Positions 27,418 to 36,570 of a stretch of DNA of 43,471 nucleotides are shown piece after piece. How positions within the stretch are numbered: position 1 is the stretch's first letter; each line of letters starts with the position of its first letter. The stretch is taken from NCBI GenBank assembly GCA_947630075.1, contig CANRGF010000003.1, forward strand, positions 1 through 43,471, given 5' to 3'. This DNA is from an uncultured Clostridia bacterium. GTDB taxonomy: Bacteria > Bacillota > Clostridia > Christensenellales > UBA1242. Below the pieces are notes generated by a model. The model was not told the origin of the DNA and searched no databases. It saw nothing but the letters and a program-made list of their open reading frames with translations. A program made the translations under genes and the position numbers.

Positions 27418-28970
27418 TCTGTCTTGCGCTCGCCCACTTTTATTATTTTTTCACCTTTTAGTTTGCACACAGGGCAAATCACTTCTTTTTGTTCGTCCAA
27501 TTCAAACACTTCGCCACAGAGCGTGCATTTATATTGAAGCATTTTAACTGCTTTTTGAGTTTTGCCTGCCAAATCTTTAGAGCGATTTACAAAAGAAGTG
27601 TGAAGAAGAGCCTTTGCTCTTTCGCTTGCAAAGCCTTCCAAAAATTCGTCATACAGTGCCATAATTTGCGGATTTTTGTGAGCTGCCCGCACCTTTAATT
27701 GTTTGTCCCTTTCATAGAGCGAAGCAATGCGCTTTTCTTGATAGGTTTTTTCTTCTCCAATATGTTTAGGTTGCCCTCCTCCGCCAATGCATCCGCCTGG
27801 ACACGCCATAACTTCAACAAAATCGAATTTCTCGCCCTGCTTAATGCGTTCTATGAGTTTGCGAGCGTTGGCAAGGCCGGACACAACTGCCAATTTCAAC
27901 TTTTGATTTGCAATTTCAATTTCTGCCGTTTTAATTTCATTAAGCCCGCGCACCTCTTGAAAGTTTAAAAGCAGGCTTGAAGGAGTTTTTTTTGTGAGAT
28001 AAGAATAAGCAGTGCGCACAGAAGCCTCCATCACTCCGCCAGAGTTTCCAAAAATCACTCCCGCACCAGACGATTTGCCCAAAAACTTATCAAATTCACT
28101 GTCTGGCAAACTCTTTAAGTCTATCCCCTTTTCTTTCGCCCATTTTGCAAGTTCCACCGTGGTGATGCAAAAATCGAAATCTCGCATTGGCAAATTATTA
28201 AACTTTGCAGAAGCGTTAAACTCTTCCCTTCTTATTTCAAACTTTTTTGCCACACAAGGAGTGATTGTTACATTAACAATTTTGCTTGGGTCTATGCCAA
28301 GTTTGTTTGCAAAATAAGTTTTTATCACTGCACCAAACATAGATATTGGGCTTTTGCAAGAAGACAAATTGTCTTTCATCTCGGGATAAAATGTTTCTAA
28401 AAATTTCACCCACGATGGGCAACAACTTGTGAACATAGGAAGATGTTTTCCGCTCTTTATTCTTTCCACAAGTTCTGCCGCTTCTTCGCATATCGTTAAG
28501 TCTGCACCAAAGTTTGTGTCCAACACATAATTAAAGCCAAGTGAGCGCAACAAACTAACCATTTTGCCTTCAACGAACGAGCCTGCTGGCAAGCCAAATT
28601 CATCACCTAAACCAACTCTAATTGAAGGAGCGGTGGACACCACAAACACCTTGCTCTTATCCCCCAAAAGAGCCTCCACTTGACGATATTCATCTTTGCC
28701 CACAAGAGCACCCACAGGGCATTCTTTGATGCACTGACCACAATTTACGCACACGCTCTTGCCCGTTTTCATTAAATCATAATGATTGTTTACGCTCACA
28801 AAATTTGAACAGAGGGCAGCGCACTTTCCACACTTCACACACTTATTTTCTATCCTTTCAAGCGAAGGATTATCCTTTTCCACAGCAACGCGAATGCTTT
28901 GACTTAGATGATTCATTATTACCTCTTTTGTGTTTTTTTGATTATAAAAAACTTGGCCGAGTTTTGTCAA
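27414..28970 (-). CDS. [FeFe] hydrogenase with N-terminal 2x[4Fe-4S] and C-terminal rubredoxin-like domain
   Basis: CVKCGKCAALC and CVNCGQCIKECP; H-cluster motifs TSCCPSW, TPCVAKKFE, MACPGGCIGGGGQP; tail YKCTLCGEVFELDEQKEVICPVC; likely start at MNHLSQ. Confidence 0.92.
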   Translation of the reverse strand: MTKLGQVFYNQKNTKEVIMNHLSQSIRVAVEKDNPSLERIENKCVKCGKCAALCSNFVSVNNHYDLMKTGKSVCVNCGQCIKECPVGALVGKDEYRQVEALLGDKSKVFVVSTAPSIRVGLGDEFGLPAGSFVEGKMVSLLRSLGFNYVLDTNFGADLTICEEAAELVERIKSGKHLPMFTSCCPSWVKFLETFYPEMKDNLSSCKSPISMFGAVIKTYFANKLGIDPSKIVNVTITPCVAKKFEIRREEFNASAKFNNLPMRDFDFCITTVELAKWAKEKGIDLKSLPDSEFDKFLGKSSGAGVIFGNSGGVMEASVRTAYSYLTKKTPSSLLLNFQEVRGLNEIKTAEIEIANQKLKLAVVSGLANARKLIERIKQGEKFDFVEVMACPGGCIGGGGQPKHIGEEKTYQEKRIASLYERDKQLKVRAAHKNPQIMALYDEFLEGFASERAKALLHTSFVNRSKDLAGKTQKAVKMLQYKCTLCGEVFELDEQKEVICPVCKLKGEKIIKVGERKTD

Positions 28971-28999
28971 GAATAATGCCTAATTTAATTATTCTAAAC

Positions 29000-29028
29000 T
29001 TGACAAACTCAACTCAATGTTATAAAAT
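29000..29028 (+). promoter_or_regulatory. Predicted promoter of tRNA-Leu
   Basis: TTGACA - 17 nt - TAAAAT. Confidence 0.5.
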
Positions 29029-29039
29029 AAAAAAGTTAA

Positions 29040-29125
29040 GCGGACATGGCGGAATGGCAGACGCGCTAGATTCAGGTTCTAGTGGTGGCAACACCGTGCA
29101 GGTTCAAGTCCTGTTGTCCGCACCA
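29040..29125 (+). tRNA. tRNA-Leu (anticodon CAG), CCA encoded
   Basis: GCGGACA...TGTCCGC acceptor stem, anticodon arm CTAGA-TTCAGGT-TCTAG, long variable arm, GGTTCAAGTCC T-arm. Confidence 0.95.
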
Positions 29126-29152
29126 TAAAAATTTAAAAAGAAGGGAGATAAA

Positions 29153-29638
29153 ATGATTTTAATTGAACAATATAGAGACCCTTGGTTGGCAGAAAAGTTT
29201 AACAGTTTTATTGGTTTTTATACCAGAGAATTTTTTTGCTTGGACAATTTTTCATCATTTGCTGTTGTGTATAAAGGGGTAAAATATCCAACCATAGAAC
29301 ATGCTTATCAATCATTAAAATTTGTTGAAACTGCCCCTGAAATTGCCAAAAAGATTTTAGAAAGTTTTTCGTCCTATGAGGCCCTTACAATTGCTCATGA
29401 AAATGTGGATAAGCAAAACCCAAATTGGGATAAAATAAAGGTGGGTATAATGGAAGAACTTTTGAGGCTAAAATTAGAGCAAAATCCTTATGTAAAGCGT
29501 AAATTGTTAGAAACAAAAGATTATATGCTTTGCGAAGATAGTCCTAAAGATAGTTTTTGGGGGATAGGCAAAAATCGAGATGGTCAAAACCAACTAGGCA
29601 AATTATGGATGAAGTTGCGCAGCGAATTGACACGCTAA
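29153..29638 (+). CDS. NADAR (YbiA-like) family protein
   Basis: FYTREFFCLDNFSSFAVVYKGVKYPTIEHAYQSLKF...KDSFWGIGKNRDGQNQLGKLWMKLR. Confidence 0.93.
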   Translation: MILIEQYRDPWLAEKFNSFIGFYTREFFCLDNFSSFAVVYKGVKYPTIEHAYQSLKFVETAPEIAKKILESFSSYEALTIAHENVDKQNPNWDKIKVGIMEELLRLKLEQNPYVKRKLLETKDYMLCEDSPKDSFWGIGKNRDGQNQLGKLWMKLRSELTR

Positions 29639-29754
29639 GATTGAAATATTGAATTGATATATTTTGATTGTTATGCAGAAAAATCAAAAACAACTTATGC
29701 AAAAAAATTCAAAATCAAAAGATTTATGTTGATAATATAAAAAGAGAGGATAAA

Positions 29755-30162
29755 ATGGAAATTACTTCACGCGGAAGATATGCAATGCTGATTATGGAAG
29801 ACATTGCCTTAAAAGAGGGTTTTGTTTCCATAAGCGAAATTTCCACGAAACACGGCATCTCAACTAAATATTTAGAAAAAATTATGACTATGCTTGTGAA
29901 GGCAAATCTTGTGAAAAGTGCGCGCGGCTCACTTGGCGGATACGCTCTAAGCAAACCTGCAAACCAAATCACAATAAAAGAAATTTTGGACGCCACCGGC
30001 GATGGCGCAAAAATTGTGGATTGCATTAGTACTGGCTGCTCGAACAAAGAAAATTGCCACACCTATGCAATTTGGAATACCTTGAAAGATTTGATTGAAA
30101 ATTATCTATCAGGCATAAGCCTTTTAGATTTAATTAAAAAATCTCAAACAAAAAAGGATTGA
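29755..30162 (+). CDS. Rrf2-family regulator (IscR-like, three Cys)
   Basis: MEITSRGRYAMLIMEDIALKEG..SISEISTKHGISTKYLEKIMTMLVKANLVKSARGSLGGYAL; CISTGCSNKENC. Confidence 0.93.
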   Translation: MEITSRGRYAMLIMEDIALKEGFVSISEISTKHGISTKYLEKIMTMLVKANLVKSARGSLGGYALSKPANQITIKEILDATGDGAKIVDCISTGCSNKENCHTYAIWNTLKDLIENYLSGISLLDLIKKSQTKKD

Positions 30163-30302
30163 CTTTTTAATATAATAGTTTTCAACAAGTGAAAACTTGG
30201 TAAGTAGGTTTTGCCCACTTTTTATTTTGAAGAAATTAAATAAAGATTAATTTTGTGGTTTAATAAAAATATAATTGTCAAAGATTTTCATAGGAGGCAA
30301 AA

Positions 30303-30515
30303 ATGAAAAATGAAATCACCACAAAAGATTTAATGGCTCTAAATGAAATGATGACCTTTGAGAATTGGATGGCAACAAAAATGAAATTTTGCTCACAAGC
30401 CGTAACTGAAAAACCATTAAAAACAATGTTTACAGACATGGCACAAAAGCATTGCGAAAACCATTCTAAACTGCTTGCGTATTTAAAGGCGAACGCGAGC
30501 GAAGGGGGCAAGTGA
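30303..30515 (+). CDS. Small CotF-like spore coat protein
   Basis: Helical 70-aa ORF with AGGAGG RBS, overlapping the next CotF-like ORF. Confidence 0.55.
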   Translation: MKNEITTKDLMALNEMMTFENWMATKMKFCSQAVTEKPLKTMFTDMAQKHCENHSKLLAYLKANASEGGK

Positions 30516-30802
30516 TGGAATTCAACACCCAAAACACTTTGCAAGACGCATTGATTGCTCACAAATATCTAATCAATATGTATTGCCAATATGGAATTGA
30601 AACATCGAATGAAACTCTTCGCACACTTTTTGAAGAGAACCAAAAAGTTGCCAGCGCACATGATTTGAAACTTTTCAAAATCATGAACGACAAGGGGTTT
30701 TACCCTAAATCTCCCGCCGCCGCAAAAGATGTGAAGCAAGCACTCAAAATGCACACCCAAATGCAGCAAGACTTGGAAAAGAATTTAAAGACAACAAAAT
30801 AA
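30512..30802 (+). CDS. CotF-family spore coat protein
   Basis: LQDALIAHKYLINMYCQYGIETSNETLRTLFEENQKVASAHDLKLFKIMNDKGFYP. Confidence 0.75.
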   Translation: MMEFNTQNTLQDALIAHKYLINMYCQYGIETSNETLRTLFEENQKVASAHDLKLFKIMNDKGFYPKSPAAAKDVKQALKMHTQMQQDLEKNLKTTK

Positions 30803-31208
30803 GGCGCAACGCGCCTTATTTTAAATTTCTTTTGTAAATTAGTGTTAATTCACAAAAATAAAAAGTAAAGAAAAATAATAATAAACATTAAAATAATATT
30901 TTATTAATTTTTTAATTAATTTTTTAAAATTTATTTAATAAAAATTAAATTTTTCATGAATTTTTATCACTAAAAATAATTATACAATAATTATAAATTA
31001 ATTAATAATTAATTATTAATCCGTTTTTTATATAGTTTTTATTTTATTTTATAATTATTAAAACATTTTAATTTAATTTTTAAATTTTCTTTTAAATTCT
31101 GATGAATTTTAATATATTTTTGGCAAATTTTTAATAAATTTATGATTTTTTAAATTTTTTATTTATTTTTTTATTTTATTTGGTTATTTATTGGTTTTGT
31201 GATATAAT

Positions 31209-31901
31209 TTGAACATGAAAGTTAGAATTTATATTTATGTGTTTTTTGGGTTGCTTTGTGCTCTTGGAATAGGGTTATATTTAGCAAATCCAAATTTGGC
31301 AATTTTTCAAGTGTTTATGAGTTTTGGTGCAAGCCTTATCGGTGCAATATTTATTGCTGTTGTGCTCGAATCAATCTCTTCAAGTAAGCAGAGAAAAAAT
31401 GTGCTTTCCATTCAAAAACAAATGTTGGCTTCAAGCAAGGAAGCCTTTAAGTCATTTTATCTATGGCTTGGCAATTATTTGGTGAGAAAATTTTCAATCA
31501 CTTCATTTGATTATTCAAACTTTAGTTCTGGTGAAGAGTTTTATAAAAAACTTTTTGAAGAATGTGCCCGCTCTGAAAAAGAAGTGAACTTGGAAAATAT
31601 TGTTGAGTTTGTGTCAAACAAAGCCTCTCAACTCTCCATGCCGATTGACAGCCTTAATCGCACCATCAATGAAGAGATTGCCACGCTTATCACAAATGCG
31701 GTGGTTGACGAAGATGATGTGAAGTTCTTTAACGATTTAAAGAGCTTGGTTTTAGACATTCAGTCGAGCGAAAGTTTTGACGAACTTTCAACCGATGTGG
31801 TTGCTCTTTTAGAAAAAATTAATTCAAAGCAATCGCTAAAACTTGAGCTAAATGAATTGCTGACTGATAGGCTTAAAAGAAAATTTTCAACGGGCGAATA
31901 A
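31209..31901 (+). CDS. Hypothetical membrane protein with two N-terminal TM segments
   Basis: IYIYVFFGLLCALGIGLYLA and VFMSFGASLIGAIFIAVVLE followed by a helical soluble region. Confidence 0.65.
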   Translation: MNMKVRIYIYVFFGLLCALGIGLYLANPNLAIFQVFMSFGASLIGAIFIAVVLESISSSKQRKNVLSIQKQMLASSKEAFKSFYLWLGNYLVRKFSITSFDYSNFSSGEEFYKKLFEECARSEKEVNLENIVEFVSNKASQLSMPIDSLNRTINEEIATLITNAVVDEDDVKFFNDLKSLVLDIQSSESFDELSTDVVALLEKINSKQSLKLELNELLTDRLKRKFSTGE

Positions 31902-31972
31902 AACCGCCCTTTTTTATCTAAATAGATTTGAAAAATTTTCATTATGTGATAGAATATTCAAAAGGATTTGAT

Positions 31973-33286
31973 ATGGAATTTGAAACGATTGTGGCTTTGG
32001 CAACGCCTGCTGGAAATAACGGCGTGGCAGTGATAAGAATTAGCGGGCCAAAAGCCAAGACTATTGCTCAAAAGTTGATTAAAGAAAAATTAAATTTTGA
32101 GCCTAGAAAGATGTATTTAAAAAAGATTGATTTAAAAAGTTTCACAGACAACGCTTTGATTGTGTTTTTTGAAAAGCCTTTTAGTTTTACAGGTGAAGAT
32201 GTGGTGGAAGTGCAAGCTCATGGCGGATATTTTCTTGCCCAAACAATTATTGATTGCATAATTTCTCTTGGTGCGCGCTTGGCAACACCCGGAGAATTTT
32301 CAAAGCGCGCCTTTTTGAATGGAAAAATTTCGTTAGATGAGGCGGAAGGAATTGTGGATATGATTAACGCCGAAACGCAAATGCAGGCAAAGGCGAGCAG
32401 CGAATTATTACAGGGCAAACTTAAAGACAACATCCAAGCAAAACAAACTGTTTTAACGGACATCTTGGCAGAAGTTGAGGCAAGGCTTGACTATCCTGAA
32501 TATGAATTTTCAAACTTAGAAACTGCAAACTTTTTAGAGAAAATAAAGCATCTTGAAGGCGAACTGACCGCCCTTATTTTAGATAGCCAAAAGGGGCTGA
32601 TAATTAAAAACGGCGTGAAAATTGCCATTGTGGGCGCACCAAATGTGGGCAAATCTAGCCTACTTAACGCACTAACAAAAAGCGAAAAAGCGATTGTAAC
32701 CGACATCGCGGGAACAACGCGAGATGTGATTGAAGCGGAATATCTATTTAACGGAATTGTGTTTAGATTATTTGACACGGCGGGTATTCACAGCAGCAAA
32801 GACAAAGTGGAAAAAATTGGCATTTCACGTGCAATTAAAACCATTGATGAATGCGACCTTGTGTTGCGCCTCAGCGAGCCAAATGCTCCATGCAAGGTGA
32901 AAACAACAAAACCACATATTGACGTGTTAAACAAAATTGATTTAACGAAAGGAAAAGAAACAAAAACTAAAGGCTCAGACACAATTTCAATTTCTGCCAA
33001 AACGGGTGAAAAAGTGGAAGATTTAAAGCAGTTAATTTTTGATAAAACAATCAAATCTAATATAGACCAAAATAAATTTTATCTCACAAACACTCGCCAT
33101 ATTGAGTGCATTAAATCTGCATTGGCGCATTTAAAAAAGGCAATCAAAATTTTCAACTCCACCACTATGGACATTATTTCTGCTGAACTAAAAGCGGCGT
33201 GGAGCGATTTGGGAGAAGTTACCGGCACAACGGCAAACGAGGATATTATAGACAAAATTTTTTCAAAGTTTTGCTTGGGCAAATAG
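31973..33286 (+). CDS. mnmE: tRNA modification GTPase MnmE
   Basis: TIVALATPAGNNGVAVIRISGPKA; GAPNVGKSSLLNAL; C-terminal FSKFCLGK. Confidence 0.97.
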   Translation: MEFETIVALATPAGNNGVAVIRISGPKAKTIAQKLIKEKLNFEPRKMYLKKIDLKSFTDNALIVFFEKPFSFTGEDVVEVQAHGGYFLAQTIIDCIISLGARLATPGEFSKRAFLNGKISLDEAEGIVDMINAETQMQAKASSELLQGKLKDNIQAKQTVLTDILAEVEARLDYPEYEFSNLETANFLEKIKHLEGELTALILDSQKGLIIKNGVKIAIVGAPNVGKSSLLNALTKSEKAIVTDIAGTTRDVIEAEYLFNGIVFRLFDTAGIHSSKDKVEKIGISRAIKTIDECDLVLRLSEPNAPCKVKTTKPHIDVLNKIDLTKGKETKTKGSDTISISAKTGEKVEDLKQLIFDKTIKSNIDQNKFYLTNTRHIECIKSALAHLKKAIKIFNSTTMDIISAELKAAWSDLGEVTGTTANEDIIDKIFSKFCLGK

Positions 33287-34183
33287 CTATAATTTATTTA
33301 TCTCTGCCCTAATTTGCTTAGCCAACATTTCCAGCTCTTCTTTCATCACAGAAGCACCTGCGGTTATGCCAATTTTTATGTTTTTATTTAGCACGACACC
33401 GTGCTTTTTTAATTCGCTCCGCCAGGTGGAAACATCTTCAAAAAATATCGTTTTGGTGATGGGTTGCAAAGCTTTATAAAGTTCAACCGAATTGCTCGAA
33501 TGATTGCTGCCAATCACTATCATTAAATCACAATTTGAGGCAAGTGTGCGCGAACTTTTATTTATCTCACGCTGAGCCAAACATATTGATTTGTTTATTT
33601 CTAGCGAGCATGAGTTTTGCTCGGCAATTTTTGAAATTTGTTCAATCAATTTGTCTGCCAAATCAGAGTTGAAAGTGGTTTGAAAAATTAGATATAATTT
33701 TTTGTGTTTTATCGCTTTTAATTTGTCTAAATCTGCTTCGTCTTCAATTAAAACGGGCGGGTGGGCGCACCAACCAATCGTGCCCTCAATCTCTGGGTGC
33801 ATTTTGCCCGAAAATTTGCCATATTTGCCCACCAAAATTATAGTGTGAGTTTTGCTAAAATTTGCCACACACTCATGAATTTTTTGCACGTTCACACATG
33901 AGCAGTCTTTAAACTTGATATTGTGCTCATTTAGATATTTATAAGTGGCGGGCGTCTCGCCATGGGCACGCAAAATTACAAAATCTTCACTCGACAAATC
34001 GCTCAAATTGTTTTTGATTTTCACACCTTTGCTTTCTAGCATTTTGTTCACGGCGGCATTGTGCACCACCTCTTTAAATAAAGTGGCCTTGCCATAAGAT
34101 TTAAGGCTATCTAAGGCGGAATTAATTGCCAACTTGCACCCGCCACACAAACCACAAACTGATGAAATTTTCACATTTTCCAT
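33287..34183 (-). CDS. ispH: 4-hydroxy-3-methylbut-2-enyl diphosphate reductase-like protein
   Basis: VILRAHGETPATY, KYGKFSGKMHPEIEGTIGW, FQTTFNSD, SICLAQREINK, GSNHSSNS; N-terminal motif VCGLCGGCKLAI is atypical. Confidence 0.85.
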   Translation of the reverse strand: MENVKISSVCGLCGGCKLAINSALDSLKSYGKATLFKEVVHNAAVNKMLESKGVKIKNNLSDLSSEDFVILRAHGETPATYKYLNEHNIKFKDCSCVNVQKIHECVANFSKTHTIILVGKYGKFSGKMHPEIEGTIGWCAHPPVLIEDEADLDKLKAIKHKKLYLIFQTTFNSDLADKLIEQISKIAEQNSCSLEINKSICLAQREINKSSRTLASNCDLMIVIGSNHSSNSVELYKALQPITKTIFFEDVSTWRSELKKHGVVLNKNIKIGITAGASVMKEELEMLAKQIRAEINKL

Positions 34184-34218
34184 GTTAATATTATAGCATA
34201 TAAAATGAAATTTTGCGA

Positions 34219-34557
34219 TTAAGAATTATAATCAAAAGGAATTTTATTTTTCTTTTCGCCAAGCAAATTTAAAATATATCCATTTTCCGCCTTGCACCAC
34301 CAATGTGGGTCTTGCTTTGGGATGTCTAATAAAATTTGTTCGTCCGTTATTTTGCTTTCCTCAATTAATTCTAAGTCTTCAATTTTTATCACGGCAAATC
34401 TATCATCTTCAATAAAATTAGGGTCAATGAAAACAACTAAAAATGAACTATCTCTAATTTCTGGCTGAATTATCCTGCCAATTTCATTTGTTTTTACATC
34501 ATATTTTAAATAATTTTTTTCATCTCCAATAAATTTAACTTTGTCAAAATATTTCAT
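34219..34557 (-). CDS. Hypothetical protein (112 aa)
   Basis: ORF only. Confidence 0.5.
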   Translation of the reverse strand: MKYFDKVKFIGDEKNYLKYDVKTNEIGRIIQPEIRDSSFLVVFIDPNFIEDDRFAVIKIEDLELIEESKITDEQILLDIPKQDPHWWCKAENGYILNLLGEKKNKIPFDYNS

Positions 34558-34641
34558 GTTTTAATATTAGCAGATATTTTAAAATTTTTCAAATTTAATT
34601 AAATCTATTGAAAAATGCGGGTTTTGTGATATAATATTTTT

Positions 34642-36504
34642 ATGAAAGGTGAAGTGGAGCATTTTGATGCGGTGGTGATTGGCAGCGGGCATGCGGGAAG
34701 TGAAGCCTGCCTTGCTCTTTCACGCCTGGGCAAAAAAACTCTCTTAACCACTTTGAATTTGGATAGCATTGCATTCCTTGCCTGCAACCCTAGCATTGGA
34801 GGCACGGCAAAGGGTCAACTTGCGGGTGAAGTGGACGCTCTTGGTGGCGAGATGGGCATAAATGCAGATAAATCTATGCTTCAACTAAGAATGCTCAATT
34901 CGGGCAAAGGTCCAGCCGTGCAATCGCTGCGCGCACAGGTGGACAAGGTGGTTTATCACAACGAGATGAAGCGCACACTTGAAAGGCAAAAAAATTTGGA
35001 TATTTTGCAGTGCGAGGTGGCGGAAATTTTGACCGAAAAAGGGCGTGTGGTGGGCGTTAAAACTGACATGGGTGAAATCTTTGGCTGCGAAGCGGTGGTG
35101 GTGGCAACGGGCGTATATCTCAACAGCAAAATCATAATTGGAGACTACACCAAATTCACCGGTCCAAATGGTTATGAGCCTAGCACTAGGCTAACTAAGT
35201 CTTTAATGGATTTAGGGTTTGAAATTCGCCGCTTCAAAACGGGCACTCCTGCGAGAGTGGACGGAAAATCGATTGATTACACTAAATTTGAAGTTCAGCT
35301 GGGAGATGCACTCAATTTAAGTTTTTCCGCACTCAATAAAAAGGTGAAAAACACGCGCAAATGCTATTTGGGATACACAAGCGAAGCAATGCACAATTTG
35401 ATTAGGGAAAACATTAGCCGCGCTCCGCTCTATTCGGGCAAAATTAATGGCATAGGGCCGCGCTATTGCCCTAGCATTGAAGATAAAATTATGCGCTTTG
35501 CGGATAAAGACCGCCACCAACTATTTTTAGAGCCAGAGAGCGCAGGGACGGACGAAGTTTACGTGCAAGGCATTTCGAGCAGTATGCCGAGCGACATACA
35601 GCGAAAGATGTATCGCCTCATTCCAGGCTTTGAGCAGGTGAAGATAATGCGCTTTGCCTACGCTATTGAATATGATTGCATAAACGCACTCGAGTTGAAA
35701 AACAACTTGGAGAGCAAGCGAATTGCTGGGCTTTTCTTTGCCGGGCAGATTAATGGCACAAGCGGATATGAAGAAGCCGCTGCGCAAGGAATTATGGCGG
35801 GCATAAACGCTGAGAGATATATTGACAAAATGCCGCCTTTCATTTTGGGGCGCGACCAAGCATATATTGGCGTGTTGATTGACGATTTAACCACTAAAGA
35901 TATTATTGAGCCTTATCGCATGATGACCTCACGCGCCGAGCATCGCCTAATTTTAAGGCAGGATAATTGCGACATACGCTTGACAGAATTGGGGCACCTG
36001 ATTGGGCTTGTGGACGGCAAGCGATATAAGATTTTTAAAAATAAATTGGCACAAATAAGCGAGGTTAATGCCACTCTTCAAACCATGAAAAACCCTAAGC
36101 AATTGAAACCACTATTTGATGAAAAGGGCGAGCGCATTAGCCAAAACGGGCTAACACTACGCGACGCAATTAAGCGAAACAATATTACGATTTTTGACAT
36201 TAAAAAGCATTTTAATCTGTTTGAAAATGTGCCGGACAATGTGCTTGAATATGTGAACACAGAAATTAAATATGAGGGCTATATTAAGCAAGAAAATGAA
36301 CAGATTGCCCGTGCTCGCCAGAGCGAAAACATCAGTTTGCCAGACATTGATTATTCACAGATTTCAGGGCTAAGGATTGAGGCTCGCCAAAAATTAAACA
36401 AATTTAAACCCGCCACCCTAGGTCAAGCAAAAAGAATCGATGGCGTTAGTCCTAGCGACATAAATGTGCTACTCGTTTATCTAAAAATGAAAGGGATAAT
36501 TTAG
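34642..36504 (+). CDS. mnmG: tRNA uridine 5-carboxymethylaminomethyl modification enzyme MnmG
   Basis: FDAVVIGSGHAGSEACLALSRLGKKTLL; GQINGTSGYEEAAAQGIMAGINA; MTSRAEHRLILRQDN. Confidence 0.97.
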   Translation: MKGEVEHFDAVVIGSGHAGSEACLALSRLGKKTLLTTLNLDSIAFLACNPSIGGTAKGQLAGEVDALGGEMGINADKSMLQLRMLNSGKGPAVQSLRAQVDKVVYHNEMKRTLERQKNLDILQCEVAEILTEKGRVVGVKTDMGEIFGCEAVVVATGVYLNSKIIIGDYTKFTGPNGYEPSTRLTKSLMDLGFEIRRFKTGTPARVDGKSIDYTKFEVQLGDALNLSFSALNKKVKNTRKCYLGYTSEAMHNLIRENISRAPLYSGKINGIGPRYCPSIEDKIMRFADKDRHQLFLEPESAGTDEVYVQGISSSMPSDIQRKMYRLIPGFEQVKIMRFAYAIEYDCINALELKNNLESKRIAGLFFAGQINGTSGYEEAAAQGIMAGINAERYIDKMPPFILGRDQAYIGVLIDDLTTKDIIEPYRMMTSRAEHRLILRQDNCDIRLTELGHLIGLVDGKRYKIFKNKLAQISEVNATLQTMKNPKQLKPLFDEKGERISQNGLTLRDAIKRNNITIFDIKKHFNLFENVPDNVLEYVNTEIKYEGYIKQENEQIARARQSENISLPDIDYSQISGLRIEARQKLNKFKPATLGQAKRIDGVSPSDINVLLVYLKMKGII

Positions 36505-36570
36505 TTTTTAAGCCAAATAAAATTATTGACTTTAACTTTCAAAGTGATATAATAAATATAGAGGGTTAAG

